Shown here: positions 23,107 through 31,852 of the stretch, in pieces
Layout of the letters: each line of letters begins with the position of its first letter
Numbering within the stretch: the stretch's first letter is position 1
Origin: a bacterium UBP8_UBA817
GTDB lineage: Bacteria > Margulisbacteria > Marinamargulisbacteria > SXXA01 > SICP01
Reading direction: 5' to 3'
Assembly (NCBI GenBank): GCA_945888435.1
Contig: CAMCZW010000018.1
Span: 1-32,320 of the forward strand
Length of the DNA stretch: 32,320 nt
The notes under the pieces: generated by a model
Databases searched by the model: none
What the model was told of the DNA's origin: nothing
Seen by the model: the letters and a program-made list of their open reading frames with translations, nothing else
Made by a program: the position numbers and the translations under genes

Positions 23107-24555
23107 ATGCCCTCTCAATATCCCATAATATTCGGAACATCCGGCCACCGTGGCATCATCGGAACATCCTTTACCATTGACCATATCAAAGCAATTTCAA
23201 TCGCGATTGCAACACTCCTAAATAATTCGGGAACAATCGCCATCGGCTATGACCCTCGTGAGGGAAATGACCCCCAATTAACTCCAAACAGCTTTACCAA
23301 AATTTGCGTCGACACACTGCGGAGTTATGGAATCAACGTTGTCTTTTTAACACCCTTCACACCAACACCCGCTGTTTCCTGGTATGTCACCCAAAATCAC
23401 TTACAAGGCGGTCTCATTTTAACTGCATCCCATAATCCCCCTGAGTACAACGGCATTAAATTTAATACTCCCGATGGCGCACCCGCTGACACTAAAACCA
23501 CCACTCAAATCGAAATGCTCGCCAATCAATATCTGCAAACCACACCACCCCCAGCCAAAAAACCAGGTACTTTAATCATCGAAACCGCAATCCCCGCCTT
23601 CAGCGCCGCACTTCATAAAACTCTCACTCAATTATTGGGGCATTCGCTCACGATTCAATTTCCAATCGTTATCGACGCCAAACATGGCACCGCAGGCTAT
23701 TGCTGGGAAACTCTGCTTAAATCGACCCAGTCTAAACTAGACATTATTCATAAAACCCCCGATAGCCAATTTGGAAATATCAACCCAAATCCAACCAAAA
23801 TTGACACCCTAACCCAGCTCCAACATCTCCAAAAAACACTTAACACCCCGATAGCAATCGCAAACGATCCGGACAGCGATCGCCATGTTATCCTGGATGA
23901 AACAGGCTCTCCCCTCACCCCCGAAGAAACCACTGTGATTATCGGACGTTATTTACTTTCAAAAAACATTCCACTCACAGAAATCATTTCAACCGTCGCG
24001 TCATCTCGGTTACTAAAAAAATTCTGCGTAGCCCATCAACTCACCTACACCGAAACCTCAGTCGGATTCAAATACATCGCGACTCACCTCAAAAAAGCCA
24101 AAGAAACCGCCAAAATCGCCCTGGGCGTCGAATCTTCTGGTGGATTTAGCGCCTCATTCCACACGCTAGAAAAATGCGGTTTTTTACCCGGAATGATCCT
24201 ATTTTATCTACTATCTGAAACATCAACGCCGCTCTCTCAACTCAAAGCAGAGTTATCCGGACACTACGGGCACCACAATTTCCAAGAAATCGAATTCTAC
24301 TTTGATCCCAGTCAAAAACAACAAATCAAAGATCTCATCTCACAAAGCACAATTCAAAATCTCACCCAAAAAACAAAACTAGAAATCGCCACCCTCAATC
24401 AAGAAGATGGTCTCAAAATCATCCTCACCAACGACGATTGGCTTCTTATCCGACTGTCCGGCACCGAACCCATCGCCAGAATCTACGCCGAGTCTAATTC
24501 TCAGGCTAGCACTCAAAAACTATTGGAAATTGGGAAATGGTTTTTAACCCTGTAA
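23107..24555 (+). CDS. Alpha-D-phosphohexomutase (phosphoglucomutase/phosphomannomutase type)
   Basis: 482 residues. FGTSGHRGIIG (9-19), the phosphoserine loop LTASHNPPEYNGIKF (about 99-113), metal-binding NDPDSDRH (about 254-261), sugar-binding GVESSGGF (about 340-347) and the phosphate-binding RLSGTEPIARIYAES (about 452-466) are all present and in order. It interconverts hexose 1- and 6-phosphates for glycan or glycogen synthesis; glucose versus mannose preference cannot be told. AGAGGA lies before the ATG. It converges on the kinase-like gene with a 12-nt overlap. Confidence 0.92.
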   Translation: MPSQYPIIFGTSGHRGIIGTSFTIDHIKAISIAIATLLNNSGTIAIGYDPREGNDPQLTPNSFTKICVDTLRSYGINVVFLTPFTPTPAVSWYVTQNHLQGGLILTASHNPPEYNGIKFNTPDGAPADTKTTTQIEMLANQYLQTTPPPAKKPGTLIIETAIPAFSAALHKTLTQLLGHSLTIQFPIVIDAKHGTAGYCWETLLKSTQSKLDIIHKTPDSQFGNINPNPTKIDTLTQLQHLQKTLNTPIAIANDPDSDRHVILDETGSPLTPEETTVIIGRYLLSKNIPLTEIISTVASSRLLKKFCVAHQLTYTETSVGFKYIATHLKKAKETAKIALGVESSGGFSASFHTLEKCGFLPGMILFYLLSETSTPLSQLKAELSGHYGHHNFQEIEFYFDPSQKQQIKDLISQSTIQNLTQKTKLEIATLNQEDGLKIILTNDDWLLIRLSGTEPIARIYAESNSQASTQKLLEIGKWFLTL

Positions 24556-25728
24556 TGGCGCCAAAAGCATCTTCTCATCCCGATCTTCCAACAAGAAAAA
24601 AGTGCTGAACCGATCTCGATCGGCCAAATAGTACATTTTAAGCCAAGGATACTCATCTAAATCATGAGAATGTGCAGAAACCCACGCTTGCAGCTGAGAC
24701 TTCATTTTCTTACGACGAACCATCTCAGTGAAGGCATCATCATATAATCGCTGCTGAGCTTCAAAAAAGGCCTGATAATCGGACAATCTCTCATGGACAA
24801 AGGCCGTCTTAACCGGAGTGAGAGGGTCTTTCTCTCCAAAGCATTCTTCAATATGTCTGCAAATTAAGGATTCCTGTGTGGCTAGATCTTTTAATGTTTC
24901 TAAATAAGTTTTCCAAAATGAGGCCCGTCTCTGATTAAAATCAGCCTCAGTTTTAGCTAAAGATAACAGCGTATACTCCGACATGCCGCCGGCAATATAC
25001 TTCCATACCCATTCTTCGCTTCCGTCCCAAAATAAAAAGGACACATCAATCGGGTATAAAATCCCATCCCTGACCAAATAATTTTCAAAATGTCGGTCCC
25101 CTCGTCCAAGGATATCCCCCAAGGCCGCATGTCTCGCAAGTTGCGTTTCAATGTAAGGCAATTCATCATGAGAATCCGGGTCCATCACCGCATCATAAAT
25201 CGTGGTATGTCCTAAATAATCTAAAACCTGCCATCCACCATAATTATCTTTAATATGAGAAGACCGATAATAAGGCCAGCCCAAGTCCAATAAAAGCCGT
25301 GAGAAAAACGATTGGGCATCCCACTCTTCCTGCTTCACCACAACATCCATCGCCTGACCATTATCCAGACGAAGCGTCACGCGATACACCGAATTCCCCA
25401 TCCCAATATCGATAATATCCTCAATCGTAAACGAAATCGGATCTCTCACCATTAAATGAAGTTTTTCTGCAATCCTAAAAAACCGAAACTTATCGCCCAA
25501 TATCTTGAGTCGTTCAGCTTGGGGGCGACCATTCACTAATTGGCATCTTAAATCTGTATGACACTTGCCATACAAAATCCCTTTTCCCCGTTCTTTTTTA
25601 AGCCCAAAGCTCCATATGGACGGGTCAGTTAAAAATAAATCCAAATCCGCCTGAGTAAAGGAATCAAATCCAAATGGCTTGGGAAACGCTAAATCATCAA
25701 ATTGATGGAGTAGCTCAGTTGAAGTCAT
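24544..25728 (-). CDS. Kinase-like protein with a PI3/4-kinase-like catalytic motif
   Basis: 394 residues from the ATG at 25728 (MTSTELL). A longer frame to 25785 only reads the repetitive 3' end of nnrD in another frame. Visible kinase features: a glycine-rich DIGMGNSVYRV (107-117), the candidate nucleotide-binding Lys in VVVKQEEW (Lys132), a catalytic loop GRGDRHFENYLV (208-219) and a metal-site PIDVSFLF (226-233, in place of a D-F-G). The order resembles the PI3/4-kinase-like and related atypical kinase folds. The N-terminal ~95 and C-terminal ~130 residues are unassigned. It overlaps nnrD by 14 nt and may be co-expressed with gltX-nnrD. The substrate is unknown. Confidence 0.55.
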   Translation of the reverse strand: MTSTELLHQFDDLAFPKPFGFDSFTQADLDLFLTDPSIWSFGLKKERGKGILYGKCHTDLRCQLVNGRPQAERLKILGDKFRFFRIAEKLHLMVRDPISFTIEDIIDIGMGNSVYRVTLRLDNGQAMDVVVKQEEWDAQSFFSRLLLDLGWPYYRSSHIKDNYGGWQVLDYLGHTTIYDAVMDPDSHDELPYIETQLARHAALGDILGRGDRHFENYLVRDGILYPIDVSFLFWDGSEEWVWKYIAGGMSEYTLLSLAKTEADFNQRRASFWKTYLETLKDLATQESLICRHIEECFGEKDPLTPVKTAFVHERLSDYQAFFEAQQRLYDDAFTEMVRRKKMKSQLQAWVSAHSHDLDEYPWLKMYYLADRDRFSTFFLLEDRDEKMLLAPLQG

Positions 25729-26653
25729 GAGGATGCATTCCCCCCAAATCACCATCATCGTGGTCATCATGATCTTCATCTTCATCGGACAAATATAACA
25801 AGGCCTCAGGCAATAATTCGATAATATCCGACGCGATTAAACCCACACCACATTCATCAAATGCCAAATCACCGGCAACTCCATGTAAGTAAACACCAAG
25901 TACTGCAGAATCAAGAACCCCAACTCCCTGCGCCAACAAAGATGCAATCACGCCAGTCAGCACATCTCCAGCGCCAGCAGTCGCCATACCCGCATTACCA
26001 CTGACATTGACATAAACACTTTTGCCATCGGACACAGTCGTATTATGCCCCTTTAAGACCACCACTTTTCCTGTCACATTTGCGGCAGCTACAACCGCAG
26101 TCTCTCTCGATTTTTGGTCTGCCCCAGAAGGCACTCCAAATAACCGCTCAAACTCACCCAAATGCGGGGTTAAAATCATATCTGAAGGACATCGTTTAAT
26201 GTCGGCCACCGATACAGCGTTAATCCCATCGGCATCCAAAACCACTTTCGTAATGCCATTCATCGACGCCAATATTTTGCGTACAGCTTCTTTAGTACCC
26301 TTCTCTTCCCCTAATCCAGGTCCGATGGCCACCACATCCAACCGATGCGCTAACACTTTATCCAAAACCACTTTAGACGAAGCCGCCGTTGCAACTCCAT
26401 TTTGAGACTCCACAGGCAAAACAATCACTTCAGGATACATAATATTAAAGGAGGGAAGAGCCTCCGGAACCGTCATTAAATAAACAAGTCCAGCCCCCAT
26501 TCTAAATGCCGACATCGTCGAAAATACCGCCGCCCCCATCATGGACAACGACCCAGCAAACACGCCAACACGGCCGCATTCACCCTTATGGACATCTTCC
26601 CTACGATGCGGGACTAACTCTGAAAATTCAGGATCATAATATGAATAGGACAT
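25715..26653 (-). CDS. nnrD: ADP/ATP-dependent (S)-NAD(P)H-hydrate dehydratase
   Basis: 312 residues. KGECGRVGVFAGS (about 23-35), GAGLVYLMT, AIGPGLGEEKGT (about 107-118), VVLDADGINAV (about 138-148), LTPHLGEFERLFG (about 163-175), VVLKGHNT and NAGMATAGAGDVLTG (about 218-232) define the carbohydrate-kinase-like dehydratase. It repairs hydrated NAD(P)H. There is no NnrE epimerase domain, so it is the standalone form. A C-terminal tail of about 25 residues rich in Asp, Glu and His (SDEDEDHDDHDDGD) is not part of the usual domain. It starts directly after the gltX stop. Confidence 0.92.
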   Translation of the reverse strand: MSYSYYDPEFSELVPHRREDVHKGECGRVGVFAGSLSMMGAAVFSTMSAFRMGAGLVYLMTVPEALPSFNIMYPEVIVLPVESQNGVATAASSKVVLDKVLAHRLDVVAIGPGLGEEKGTKEAVRKILASMNGITKVVLDADGINAVSVADIKRCPSDMILTPHLGEFERLFGVPSGADQKSRETAVVAAANVTGKVVVLKGHNTTVSDGKSVYVNVSGNAGMATAGAGDVLTGVIASLLAQGVGVLDSAVLGVYLHGVAGDLAFDECGVGLIASDIIELLPEALLYLSDEDEDHDDHDDGDLGGMHPHDFN

Positions 26654-28102
26654 CTAAAACCTTTTTAACCTCTCAAGCAAACAATCTCTGCCTAAAAGTG
26701 ACAATACACGAGAAAGTAATGGCCCCGACGCACGTCCTGTACACGCCATTCGGATCGGCCTCATCACTTTACCTTTACCCAATTTGGTTTCAACTAAAAT
26801 CTCATCAATCACCGCATCAATATCAATTTCATAGATTTCAGCGCTAATCTGGGTCACCCAGTCTCTAAACTTTCGGATGACTTCCATCGGTAAATGACCT
26901 GGCTCCAAGCCATTATATTGCTCAAGATACTCATCATAAGAATCGGTAAATATGCTAACTTCACGGTTAATATCAGGTAAAACAGTCAAACTGTCCTTCA
27001 CTAATTCCAAAATGGTCAACTGGGTTTCCTGAGTATATTTCGACTCGAAAACTGCTTTTTGTTTGTCATTTAAAAAAGGCCTGACTAAGTCTAAAAGAAC
27101 AAAAGGAGACAATGGGCGAATATAATGGGCATTCATCCAATTTAATTTTTCGATATCAAAAATAGCCCCAGATTTTGAAATTTGATGAATCTCAAAAATC
27201 GCAACCAATTCATCTTTGCTCAGTAATTCACGCGTATCTTTAGGCGACCACCCCAAAAGTGACAGATAATTCACCAAGGCATCAGGCAAATACCCTTGAT
27301 CACGATACTCTGACACTGACTGCGCCCCATGACGCTTGGATAATTTGGATCGATCAGGACCTAAGATAATCGGTAAATGCGCAAATTCTGGCGCCTTCGC
27401 TCCAATGGCTTCGTATAACAATTCCTGACGAGGTGTATTTGAAATATGATCTTCGCCTCGGATGACATGCGTAATTTCCATGGCAATATCATCCACCACG
27501 ACTGCAAAATTATAAGTGGGTGTTCCATCAGATTTTAAAATGACAAAATCGCCCAATAAATCAGCCTCAAAAGACACAGGTCCTCTGATTAAATCATTGG
27601 TTACTACCGCGCCACGGCCATCGGGGATTCTAAACCGAATCACATACGGCATGCCCGACGCTAATTTCTCAGAAACTTCAGCCTCAGTCAGTTTTAAGCT
27701 ATTTCGAGAATACACATAAGGCAAGCTTTTCGCTTCTGCATCCAAGCGTTCCTTATCTAATTCTTCAGAAGTTTCAAAGGCATAATAAGCCAACTTTTTA
27801 GCAAGAAACTCATCCGCAACACGTTGATATACCCCAAGTCCAATCCGCTCGGATTGTCGGTATGGACCATAATTTCCACCCACATGAGGCCCTTCGTCAA
27901 AATCAAGACCTAGCCAATGTAAGCCTTCTAAAATATTCGCTTCAAATTCTGGTTTAGACCGTTCTAAATCAGTATCTTCAATTCGCAATACCAATGTACC
28001 CTTGGATTTTTTTGCAAATACCCAATTAAACAAAGCAGTACGGACACTGCCAATATGCAAATTACCTGTAGGCGACGGTGCAAACCGAACACGAGTCATC
28101 AT
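26654..28102 (-). CDS. gltX: Glutamate--tRNA ligase
   Basis: 482 residues. The class I signature PSPTGNLHIGS (9-19) and the KMSKS-loop equivalent KLSKR (253-257) are intact. RIEDTD (40-45), YRQSER (about 81-86) and VIRGEDHISNTPRQ (about 213-226) are family blocks. It charges tRNA-Glu, and in many bacteria also tRNA-Gln. It heads the minus-strand run gltX-nnrD-kinase-like gene. The start is the ATG at 28102, with a second Met following. Confidence 0.96.
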   Translation of the reverse strand: MMTRVRFAPSPTGNLHIGSVRTALFNWVFAKKSKGTLVLRIEDTDLERSKPEFEANILEGLHWLGLDFDEGPHVGGNYGPYRQSERIGLGVYQRVADEFLAKKLAYYAFETSEELDKERLDAEAKSLPYVYSRNSLKLTEAEVSEKLASGMPYVIRFRIPDGRGAVVTNDLIRGPVSFEADLLGDFVILKSDGTPTYNFAVVVDDIAMEITHVIRGEDHISNTPRQELLYEAIGAKAPEFAHLPIILGPDRSKLSKRHGAQSVSEYRDQGYLPDALVNYLSLLGWSPKDTRELLSKDELVAIFEIHQISKSGAIFDIEKLNWMNAHYIRPLSPFVLLDLVRPFLNDKQKAVFESKYTQETQLTILELVKDSLTVLPDINREVSIFTDSYDEYLEQYNGLEPGHLPMEVIRKFRDWVTQISAEIYEIDIDAVIDEILVETKLGKGKVMRPIRMACTGRASGPLLSRVLSLLGRDCLLERLKRF

Positions 28103-28224
28103 TAATGAAACACCTCAACCAAAAAAAAGAAAAACAAAGACGCCTAAGCTTAGCATCCGACAAGAAGACGTTCCATCATTTGATGAGATCATCACTATAA
28201 TCCCCGAAAAACAAATTCCAGGGC

Positions 28225-28629
28225 TTACATTTTTTTTTGAAAAGTAGAAGTAAAGGATCTAAAGAGGACTAAATTAGGATCAGAGTTAATCTTTATTTCG
28301 TTTTTATCTAGGCTTTTTTTATAACTTTCTGTTAATTTGGAGTCCCATTTTTTGTAGTCAGGATTTACAAATTTTTCTGGCGTCTCTGTTACTAGTTCAT
28401 TCAGGAAGTGGAGTAAACATCCTCTTGCTGTATCGAGCCATTCTGGAAAAACGCGGCAATTATTTTTAAGCGCTATTAAAGCGTATTTTAGTGGGGTATC
28501 TTCTGTGATTATACTCACTGCTTGGGTGTAAGCATCAAGGGAATTTATACTGATATAATTTCGTAATTTTATGGCTACTATTTTTTCTGAAGAGATTATT
28601 CCTGAAAAAATTTTATGATTTACATTCAT
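28225..28629 (-). CDS. Hypothetical protein downstream of the actin-fragmin-kinase-like gene
   Basis: 134 residues, no signal peptide or membrane segment, Lys-rich C-terminal half. I recognise no family. The sequence has a hydrophobic start (KIFSGIISSEKIVAIKL) and a helical middle (CLLHFLNELVTE). The start is 1 nt after the stop of the kinase-like gene, so the two are almost certainly co-translated. That suggests a partner, chaperone or second effector of the same system. Only the ATG at 28629 fits this spacing. Confidence 0.6.
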   Translation of the reverse strand: MNVNHKIFSGIISSEKIVAIKLRNYISINSLDAYTQAVSIITEDTPLKYALIALKNNCRVFPEWLDTARGCLLHFLNELVTETPEKFVNPDYKKWDSKLTESYKKSLDKNEIKINSDPNLVLFRSFTSTFQKKM

Positions 28630-28630
28630 T

Positions 28631-29867
28631 TCAGCACTCCGTTTCCGTCATTAATGGGTTTGCTATATTTGTGAAGATATCATGCATAACTGTAAAATAA
28701 CTAGGTACAAGAGCCATTACCTCTTTGCACTGTTTTTCATGCTTACCTTCTAAATATTTTGTTTGGATGGTCTCGACTGATTCGCTTAGTTTTTTTGGTG
28801 TTAAGGTTTCGGATACTTGTCTGACCCCATCCATGAATCCTAATTTAATTTCCTGTTTTTGTTCGTCAGAAAATTTGATTTTAAAATATTTTTCTAGAGG
28901 TACAATGACGAGATCTTGAAACGGAGCTGGATCTTCAGAGTGTAATACGGGTAGCAGTTTTTCTATTTTTTCTATATAGCTGGATGGATTACCTACGAAT
29001 GGGACTATATTGGAATCGATTACAATTAAACTACCGGCTTCTAGGCTACCTCCTTCACTGGACACCATAAGGTTTCCTTTGTTGCCATAACCATGAGGAT
29101 TGGAGGCTTCTCCTATTTCATTCATAACCGGAAATCTGTCTGTATTATGAAAAAATATGTCAAAAGCAAGTAAACGGCCTGTATCGTATAGCAATTTAGT
29201 TTTTGGGTTTTGAGCATGACCGGTTAAGTCTGCAGGGCTAATGTCATGAAGGTTTCTGCCATATATACGTTCCATTACCATTACAATTGGTGCGGATGTA
29301 TCGGTAAATAGTAATTGAAAGTGAAAAACAGCTTGATCATGCTCTAATGTCTCGGCTTTAATTTGGCCACCTACTGAACGAGCATCTTGTTCGCTGAGTA
29401 TTATAAACGCTGGAACATTAAAGTGGGGAGCTAAGAGGCCTGTTGGAAATACTTCTGCTACAGGGTCTTGAGATCCTCCGAATTTCTTTAGGACGACGCT
29501 TTCTGCAGCCCCACAGATTGGGGATCCTGTATTTACGAATAAAACACCATTGACTCCTTCAGTAGACCCGGTTGCTGTTGCAGGGGATGAGAACGGAAAA
29601 CTTTTTAAATATTGTACTGCACCACTTCCTTCTTGTACGAGATCGCCTCCCACAAGAGGGCTAGTAAGATTTCGCACTATTCTGCATGGAGATGTCATTA
29701 TTTGGCTCTGCCTAATTTCTGAAAATTGGGCACTTTCTGCTTGGCGGAATCTTGATTGCACCGAGGGCAGAGGGGGGGGGCGGTTCGCCGCTTCCTTGAG
29801 AAGGAGGAGGAGGAGGCCTTCTTGGGATCTGTGGTGGTGAACTACTTGAAATTGATGATTCTGCCAT
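28631..29867 (-). CDS. Actin-fragmin-kinase-like protein with a frame break at a C9 tract
   Basis: The catalytic part is intact. Counting from the TTG at 29884 that opens the long frame (417 codons), SVVLKKF (129-135), MERIYGRN (204-211), GRLLAFDIFFHNTDRFP (236-252), GNKGNLMV (267-274) and LIVIDSN (286-292) resemble the actin-fragmin kinase catalytic domain, an atypical eukaryote-like kinase. The N-terminus is the problem. An ATG at 29867 in another frame encodes MAESSISSSSPPQIPRR, then PPPPP and GEPPPPS, a natural-looking proline-rich start. It meets the kinase frame only if the C9 tract (29772-29780) loses one base. As given, translation could begin at the ATG at 29698. Probable host-directed effector, by inference. 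Confidence 0.65.
29772..29780. repeat. G9/C9 homopolymer tract at the kinase-like N-terminus
   Basis: Nine G on the plus strand (nine C in the coding sense) sit within the proline-rich segment. The tract joins the two reading frames of the kinase-like gene. A length of 8 or 11 would fuse the ATG at 29867 to the kinase domain; 9 gives a 51-residue truncated peptide ending at 29712. It could be a slipped-strand phase switch or a sequencing error. Confidence 0.7.
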
Positions 29868-29909
29868 AGGTAGTAAATACCCAATAATGTCAGATTTTAA
29901 ACTTTGCTG

Positions 29910-30009
29910 TTATTTTCTTATCGGTTTTTTGACTCTGTATACTCTATTTAGGAATTGAGATCATCTCCCATATGCAATAAATCTTTATAAAAACCCGATA
30001 AGGAAATAA
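29910..30009. promoter_or_regulatory. Paired upstream elements of the two divergent effector units
   Basis: A 21-bp element occurs twice in inverted orientation (29910-29930 and 29989-30009), 19 of 21 positions matching. Read toward each gene it is AAAAA.CCGATAAG.AAATAA, about 42 nt before the ATG at 29867 and 53 nt before the ATG at 30063. CCGATAA matches the -10 of flagellar-type sigma-28 promoters, but I see no TAAA at the standard spacing. It could be a shared regulator site or a pair of alternative-sigma promoters. Confidence 0.5.
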
Positions 30010-30062
30010 GATACTTAAAAAATAAGAGCATATAAGTTTAAAAAACAGGGGATCTAGTCACT

Positions 30063-31094
30063 ATGGTACAACCACTCGCACGCGTAGCTTCAATCGTAAC
30101 AGCTCCTCTCCAAGGTCCAGTTATGATGAAACATGATCCAAAACCGCACCCTCAAGCGCTAAAAAACGCTGCTCCCCCTAGCCAAACCCCACAAGCTCCC
30201 AATAAAGGGACTTACCCCTCTATCCCAATTGATAATGTATCCTTACCAACAGAAGTGGTAGCCGCCGAATTTGCGTCAGAAATCATTGGCACAGAAGTAG
30301 AAACCCTAGACCCCAAGAAAAAGCTAAAAAAAGCAGAGCACTCACATACGGCTCCATCTAACCAGTCCAAACAACCCTCAGATCAGCCGCAGTCGCAATC
30401 ATCCATCAATCCATCTTCTACAAAACTTAGAAATATCTACCAAAAAATAAGCCGTTATGACCATCAATGGAATCAAGCCTCAGAAACCACCTTAAGAAGA
30501 GAAAGTTGGGAGTTTCTCACTAAAAAATTAGGAATCGAAGATCTCACCCCTAAAACCAATATTTCAAACTCCAATCAAGGGGGGTATCGCTCTCTCAAAC
30601 TAAGTAATATTGAACTTATAAAATTAGCTAAATTTAAAGAAATAGAACAAGCTCAATTTGCTGAAAATCCCAATAAAACCAACTACAGAGTTCACATCAC
30701 TCCTGAAATAGCCAAAATCCTTAAACACGCCATCCGAGAAGTTGATTTTTATGGGGTAGCCACCGCTCAAGATTTATCAAAACATGCCGTCAGAGCGACT
30801 GCTAATCTTGCCGGAAAAGCTCTCTCCGCCATTCCACTTTTAAATGTACTAGACGGCGTTCCAAGACATGCCGTTAGCTTTATATTTGGAGCCAATGCCT
30901 TCATCAGACAATTCATTCAGTCTGCAGTTAGAGATCATTCAGTAACTTCAGCCTTCAAAAGCTCAGGAAATTGGGCAAAAGAAAAACTATATGATGAAGT
31001 AGACAGCATAAAACGACCAATCAAAGCAGTTAAGGAAGCCATCAATCATGTTCGACATTCATCTGTCACAAAGCCTGGCGAAAGCGAGGTATAA
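30063..31094 (+). CDS. Unknown effector-like protein with disordered N-terminus
   Basis: 343 residues. The first ~125 residues are low-complexity, rich in Pro, Gln, Ser and Lys (QTPQAPNKG, KKKLKKAEHSH, SDQPQSQSS), and look disordered. From about 125 the protein is predicted helical, with an amphipathic region (about 240-295, ANLAGKALSAIPLLNVLDG). No signal peptide. I do not recognise a domain. The ATG at 30063 shares its upstream element with the divergent kinase-like gene. It is 20 nt before the U-box gene and likely in one operon. A host-directed effector is an inference from neighbours. Confidence 0.6.
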   Translation: MVQPLARVASIVTAPLQGPVMMKHDPKPHPQALKNAAPPSQTPQAPNKGTYPSIPIDNVSLPTEVVAAEFASEIIGTEVETLDPKKKLKKAEHSHTAPSNQSKQPSDQPQSQSSINPSSTKLRNIYQKISRYDHQWNQASETTLRRESWEFLTKKLGIEDLTPKTNISNSNQGGYRSLKLSNIELIKLAKFKEIEQAQFAENPNKTNYRVHITPEIAKILKHAIREVDFYGVATAQDLSKHAVRATANLAGKALSAIPLLNVLDGVPRHAVSFIFGANAFIRQFIQSAVRDHSVTSAFKSSGNWAKEKLYDEVDSIKRPIKAVKEAINHVRHSSVTKPGESEV

Positions 31095-31114
31095 TGAGTT
31101 AAAAAGGATCGCAT

Positions 31115-31852
31115 TTGGATATTTATCAAATCAAAACATCTCCTAATAAATCATTCAAACACCCAACCCCGATCACTTGGCTCTACATTACCTACCTAGA
31201 CTCCTTCCAAGCCACGCTCCAACATCTCCCCAAAGACGCCAAAAGAAAATGGATTTGGAAAGTAAATAAATCGCTTTACACCCCCATCCTCCAAAGCCCA
31301 ACCGACACCCAAGCTCTAAATCATCTCAAAGCCTGCATCCCAGAAGAAGAATGGACCTATAACCCAGAAACCCACCTCATTACCCCACACAAACCCTCCT
31401 CCACCATCACCGTAGAGACGCAACATCTTGCGTCTCCACTTGCGCCCCCCCAGCAACCACAAACCCCCACCCCCATCCAAATCAACCCCCTAGAAACCCA
31501 AGTTAAAACCCTCTGCACAGATCCCATCTACGAAGTCCCCATCAACAAAGCGATCATCACTCCCTACGGAAACACATTCGATGAATCCGCCCTACTCCAA
31601 GCACTCCAAACAACCCAAATAGATCCCATCGCAAAACTCCCGCTATCCCCCCAAGACTTGATCGACAACCTCACCGTCTCCTCTGCCCAGTCCAAAAACT
31701 GCCATTCGAAGACCCCGTCATTATTAACCACAATAGTCAGAAAGGTCAGGTTCTACTGGCCCTCATCGATCCGGACACCCAATTTGGCATCTTCGGCGAA
31801 GGGATTAGTTACAACCGAGACTGCTTCGAAATCCCCGAAATCCAGGCATTAA
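31115..31852 (+). CDS. U-box-domain protein, first part (frame broken near 31680-31700)
   Basis: A TTG start with AAAAAGG upstream opens a frame of 245 codons. Residues about 135-188 look like a U-box (E2-binding, RING-related without metal): CTDPIYEVPINKAIITPYGN, then TFDESALLQALQT, DPIAKLPLSPQDLIDNLTV. U-box proteins are ubiquitin ligases in eukaryotes and occur as injected effectors in Legionella-type bacteria. Residues 1-90 are unassigned; 99-107 are encoded by an inserted palindromic repeat. After about residue 190 the frame reads Ser/Lys-rich sequence while the real coding sequence continues one base back, so the last ~55 residues are probably not native. Confidence 0.65.
   Translation: MDIYQIKTSPNKSFKHPTPITWLYITYLDSFQATLQHLPKDAKRKWIWKVNKSLYTPILQSPTDTQALNHLKACIPEEEWTYNPETHLITPHKPSSTITVETQHLASPLAPPQQPQTPTPIQINPLETQVKTLCTDPIYEVPINKAIITPYGNTFDESALLQALQTTQIDPIAKLPLSPQDLIDNLTVSSAQSKNCHSKTPSLLTTIVRKVRFYWPSSIRTPNLASSAKGLVTTETASKSPKSRH
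31415..31436. repeat. Palindromic repeat inside the U-box gene
   Basis: Arms GAGACGCAA and TTGCGTCTC enclose CATC, preceded by GTA and followed by C. It lies within the coding sequence, in frame, giving VETQHLASP in the linker before the U-box. It shares the GTAGAGAC start and GTCTCC end with the 11443-11469 repeat and its core with the 20287-20320 palindrome. This suggests a mobile or self-spreading hairpin that landed in a tolerant linker. Confidence 0.65.

Noticed and set aside
24544..25728. LanM-type lantibiotic synthetase or HipA assignment for the kinase-like protein
   Set aside because: No LanC zinc motifs, no precursor peptide gene nearby, and the GRGDRHFEN loop fits a PI3/4-kinase-like centre better.
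25728..25785. N-terminal extension MKMKIMMTTMMV of the kinase-like gene
   Set aside because: It is the alternate frame of the Asp/His-rich 3' end of nnrD; the ATG at 25728 gives a natural start.
28103..28247. Plus-strand frame NETPQPKKRKTKTPKLSIRQ...FFFEK between gltX and the 134-residue gene
   Set aside because: It reads somewhat like protein, but has no convincing start of its own, and its longer form is antisense to gltX. Possibly a gene remnant.
31690..31700. Programmed -1 frameshift at TCCAAAAAC in the U-box gene
   Set aside because: The sequence is not a proper X XXY YYZ heptamer, and I see no clear downstream stem. Mutation or sequence error is as likely.
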